Shown here: positions 7,281 through 9,215 of the stretch, piece by piece
How the letters are laid out: each line of letters starts with the position of its first letter
Numbering within the stretch: the first letter of the stretch is position 1
Origin: DATKCJ01 sp035513275
GTDB lineage: Bacteria > Verrucomicrobiota > Verrucomicrobiia > Opitutales > Opitutaceae
Length of the DNA: 9,215 nucleotides
Reading direction: 5' to 3'
Assembly: GCA_035513275.1 (NCBI GenBank)
Contig: DATKCJ010000221.1
Span: 1-9,215 of the forward strand
The notes under the pieces: generated by a model
What the model was told of the DNA's origin: nothing
What the model saw: only the letters and a program-made list of their open reading frames with translations
Database searches by the model: none
Translations under genes and position numbers: made by a program

Positions 7281-7372
7281 CAGGACCCGGCAGCGAGCAT
7301 TCGTGCTACAACTCCGCCAGACTTCGGCTCCCGGGCCTCAGGGGGAACATGGCATCTTGGGAGATTTGCATG

Positions 7373-7768
7373 TCAGGGCCCCTTCGCAGAGTTGAAGTTC
7401 GCCGCCACCATGCACCCGAGCCACACGGCCACGAGGCATAACGCCACCGAGAGCAAAACATTCGCGCCTGCGTGGAGCCACTCGCCATCGCGCGCGAGCG
7501 TGAGGGTCTGCAGGCTGAAAGAAGAAAACGTCGTGTAGCCGCCGAGCACGCCGATCATCAAGAACTCGCGCGCCGAGGGTGAGACCAGCCAGCGTCCGTC
7601 AGGACCGGTCATCGCCGCAATCATTCCAATCAGGAAGGATCCAGTGACGTTCACCAGAATCGTGCCCCATGGACACGTCTCCCCAAACAGCCGCGCGACA
7701 AGTCCGGATGCCGCAAAACGGGCGATGCTGCCCAGTCCGCCACCGATGAAGATCAAAAGATAAGTCAC
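7373..7768 (-). CDS. crcB: CrcB/Fluc fluoride ion channel
   Basis: This 131-aa protein has the normal length of a single-domain Fluc channel. It has four hydrophobic segments (about 3-25, 35-54, 68-90 and 99-124). Family signatures are all present: GGGLGSIARF (9-18), GTILVNVTGSFLIG (35-48) with N40, and GGYTTFSSFS (76-85), which carries the two pore phenylalanines F81 and F84 and the TT region near the central sodium site. Fluc proteins form antiparallel dimers in the inner membrane and let fluoride leave the cell, protecting enolase and pyrophosphatase. It starts with GTG at 7768, overlapping the cupin stop as GTGA and without its own Shine-Dalgarno, so its translation should depend on the cupin gene. 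I see no fluoride riboswitch upstream of the operon. Assignment is secure. Confidence 0.95.
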   Translation of the reverse strand: MTYLLIFIGGGLGSIARFAASGLVARLFGETCPWGTILVNVTGSFLIGMIAAMTGPDGRWLVSPSAREFLMIGVLGGYTTFSSFSLQTLTLARDGEWLHAGANVLLSVALCLVAVWLGCMVAANFNSAKGP

Positions 7769-8184
7769 GATGTTTTCGGCGGCCCGTCGACACCGCCGTA
7801 TTGCGCGTCGGTCACTTGCTCGAGCCATTCGACGGTCGTCCCGTCGAGCGCCTCCTGGATGGCGATGTGCGTCATCGCCGAGTCGGGCGCGGCGCCGTGC
7901 CAGTGCTTTTCCCCTGACGAAAACAATACCACGTCGCCCGGCCGGATCTCTTCGAACGGGCCGCCCTCGCGCTGCGCGCGGCCGACGCCGGAGGTCACGA
8001 TCAACATCTGGCCCAGCGGGTGCGTGTGCCACGCGGTTCGCGCACCGGGCTGAAAAGTTACGCTCACGCCGGCCACACGCGCAGGCAGAGTCGGCTGGAC
8101 GAGCGGCTCCAGCCGCACGGCGCCGGTGAACCAATCCGCCGGACCCTCCTTTGTCTCCCGTGATCCTGCCCGTCTGATTTCCAT
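7765..8184 (-). CDS. Small cupin, manganese hydroxynitrile-lyase-like
   Basis: ATG 8184 is chosen over an upstream in-frame GTG at 8238 because GAGGAG (8191-8196) sits 6 nt before it; this gives 139 aa. It is a single-domain cupin: motif 1 HTHPLGQ with H53, H55 and Q59 (Gln where most cupins have Glu), and motif 2 PGDVVLFSSGEKHWH with H94 and H96. The start MEIRRAGSRE, the DWFTG segment, GARTAWHTHPLGQ, the MTHIAIQE region (H106, Q110) and TDAQYGG closely follow the Granulicella tundricola (R)-selective hydroxynitrile lyase as I remember it, with the same ligand numbering. Such proteins cleave or form cyanohydrins in vitro, but their natural role is unsettled and many homologues are filed only as 'cupin' or 'quercetinase-like'. 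There is no signal peptide. It is first in a two-gene operon with crcB. The fold is certain; the reaction is inferred. Confidence 0.85.
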   Translation of the reverse strand: MEIRRAGSRETKEGPADWFTGAVRLEPLVQPTLPARVAGVSVTFQPGARTAWHTHPLGQMLIVTSGVGRAQREGGPFEEIRPGDVVLFSSGEKHWHGAAPDSAMTHIAIQEALDGTTVEWLEQVTDAQYGGVDGPPKTS

Positions 8185-8313
8185 CGTGCGCTCCTCTTGT
8201 TCTGCCGAGACGCTGGCACCCAACAGCTCCGTGTGCACGAGGAAAAACCGCGCGGGCTACAGAACCTGCGGCCGGCCCTTGAACTCCGCCGTGTTTGCGA
8301 TCAACAACGGGAC
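8185..8313. other. Divergent intergenic region between cupin/crcB and mtnA
   Basis: These 129 bp must hold promoters for both directions. No convincing -10/-35 pair stands out on either strand; the best plus-strand -35-like element, TTGAAC (8279-8284), is too close to the mtnA start. I looked for, and did not see, a fluoride or SAM riboswitch core. Confidence 0.3.
8191..8196 (-). promoter_or_regulatory. Ribosome-binding site deciding the cupin start
   Basis: GAGGAG on the minus strand lies 6 nt before ATG 8184. It is the strongest Shine-Dalgarno in the window and rules for this ATG over the GTG at 8238. Because crcB has none, this site probably governs translation of both genes. Confidence 0.7.

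Positions 8314-9215
<902 letters not shown>

Larger units (their letters stand above)
6819..7372. other. 554-bp intergenic region between crcB and the kinase operon
   Basis: No confident gene lies here. Third-position and overall base use is more AT-rich than in the flanking genes around 6970-7180. It contains a candidate minus-strand promoter (7133-7160), a dyad overlapping its -35 box (7153-7173), two short minus-strand frames joined by ATGA overlaps (7009-7218 and 6815-7012), a 10-bp palindrome GCGGCGCCGC (7226-7235), and an imperfect hairpin at 7262-7280. The crcB operon enters from the right and the kinase operon leaves to the left, both on the minus strand. No T-run terminator is evident between them, so read-through cannot be excluded. 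Confidence 0.5.

Noticed and set aside
8185..8313. Fluoride riboswitch (crcB motif) ahead of the cupin-crcB operon
   Set aside because: I searched both strands by eye for the conserved GGNGAUGGNGUUCCNCC-like start and the UGAUGGC-type element and found neither; a covariance-model search would settle it.

Overview
This GC-rich window, with mostly G/C third codon positions in its genes, looks like ordinary chromosomal DNA of a free-living Gram-negative bacterium. A Verrucomicrobiota- or Acidobacteriota-like soil or freshwater organism is my guess from overall protein flavour; no marker gene is present and that assignment is weak. I see no rRNA, tRNA, CRISPR, insertion sequence or phage gene.

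Layout, left to right. (1) 1-633, minus: a YcgJ-like class I SAM-dependent methyltransferase, cut by the left edge. (2) 634-811: a divergent intergenic gap. (3) 812-1234, plus: OsmC, a thiol peroxidase against organic hydroperoxides. (4) 1209-6818, minus: a compact three-gene signalling operon, read right to left. It holds a membrane histidine kinase (8 predicted TM segments, CHASE3, two PAS, HisKA, HATPase), an Rcp1-type single-domain response regulator whose start overlaps the kinase stop, and a cytosolic hybrid kinase (REC-PAS-PAS-HisKA-HATPase-REC). The hybrid's tail overlaps the osmC tail by 26 bp. (5) 6819-7372: a 554-bp gap of lower coding quality, carrying a candidate promoter with an overlapping dyad and two short ORFs joined to each other and to the kinase by ATGA overlaps. 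(6) 7373-8184, minus: a two-gene operon of a small cupin, closely resembling the manganese-dependent hydroxynitrile lyase type, and a CrcB/Fluc fluoride channel whose GTG start overlaps the cupin stop. (7) 8314-9215, plus: mtnA, methylthioribose-1-phosphate isomerase of methionine salvage, cut by the right edge.

The signalling operon has two kinase cores and three receiver domains but no DNA-binding, cyclase or other output domain, so its signal must leave through protein-protein contact or a partner encoded elsewhere. The remaining genes are housekeeping or stress functions (peroxide, fluoride, methionine salvage) with no evident common pathway. I did not find a convincing new defence or mobile system. 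The items most worth a second look are the output-less kinase cassette with its leader region, and the coupling of a hydroxynitrile-lyase-like cupin to a fluoride channel.
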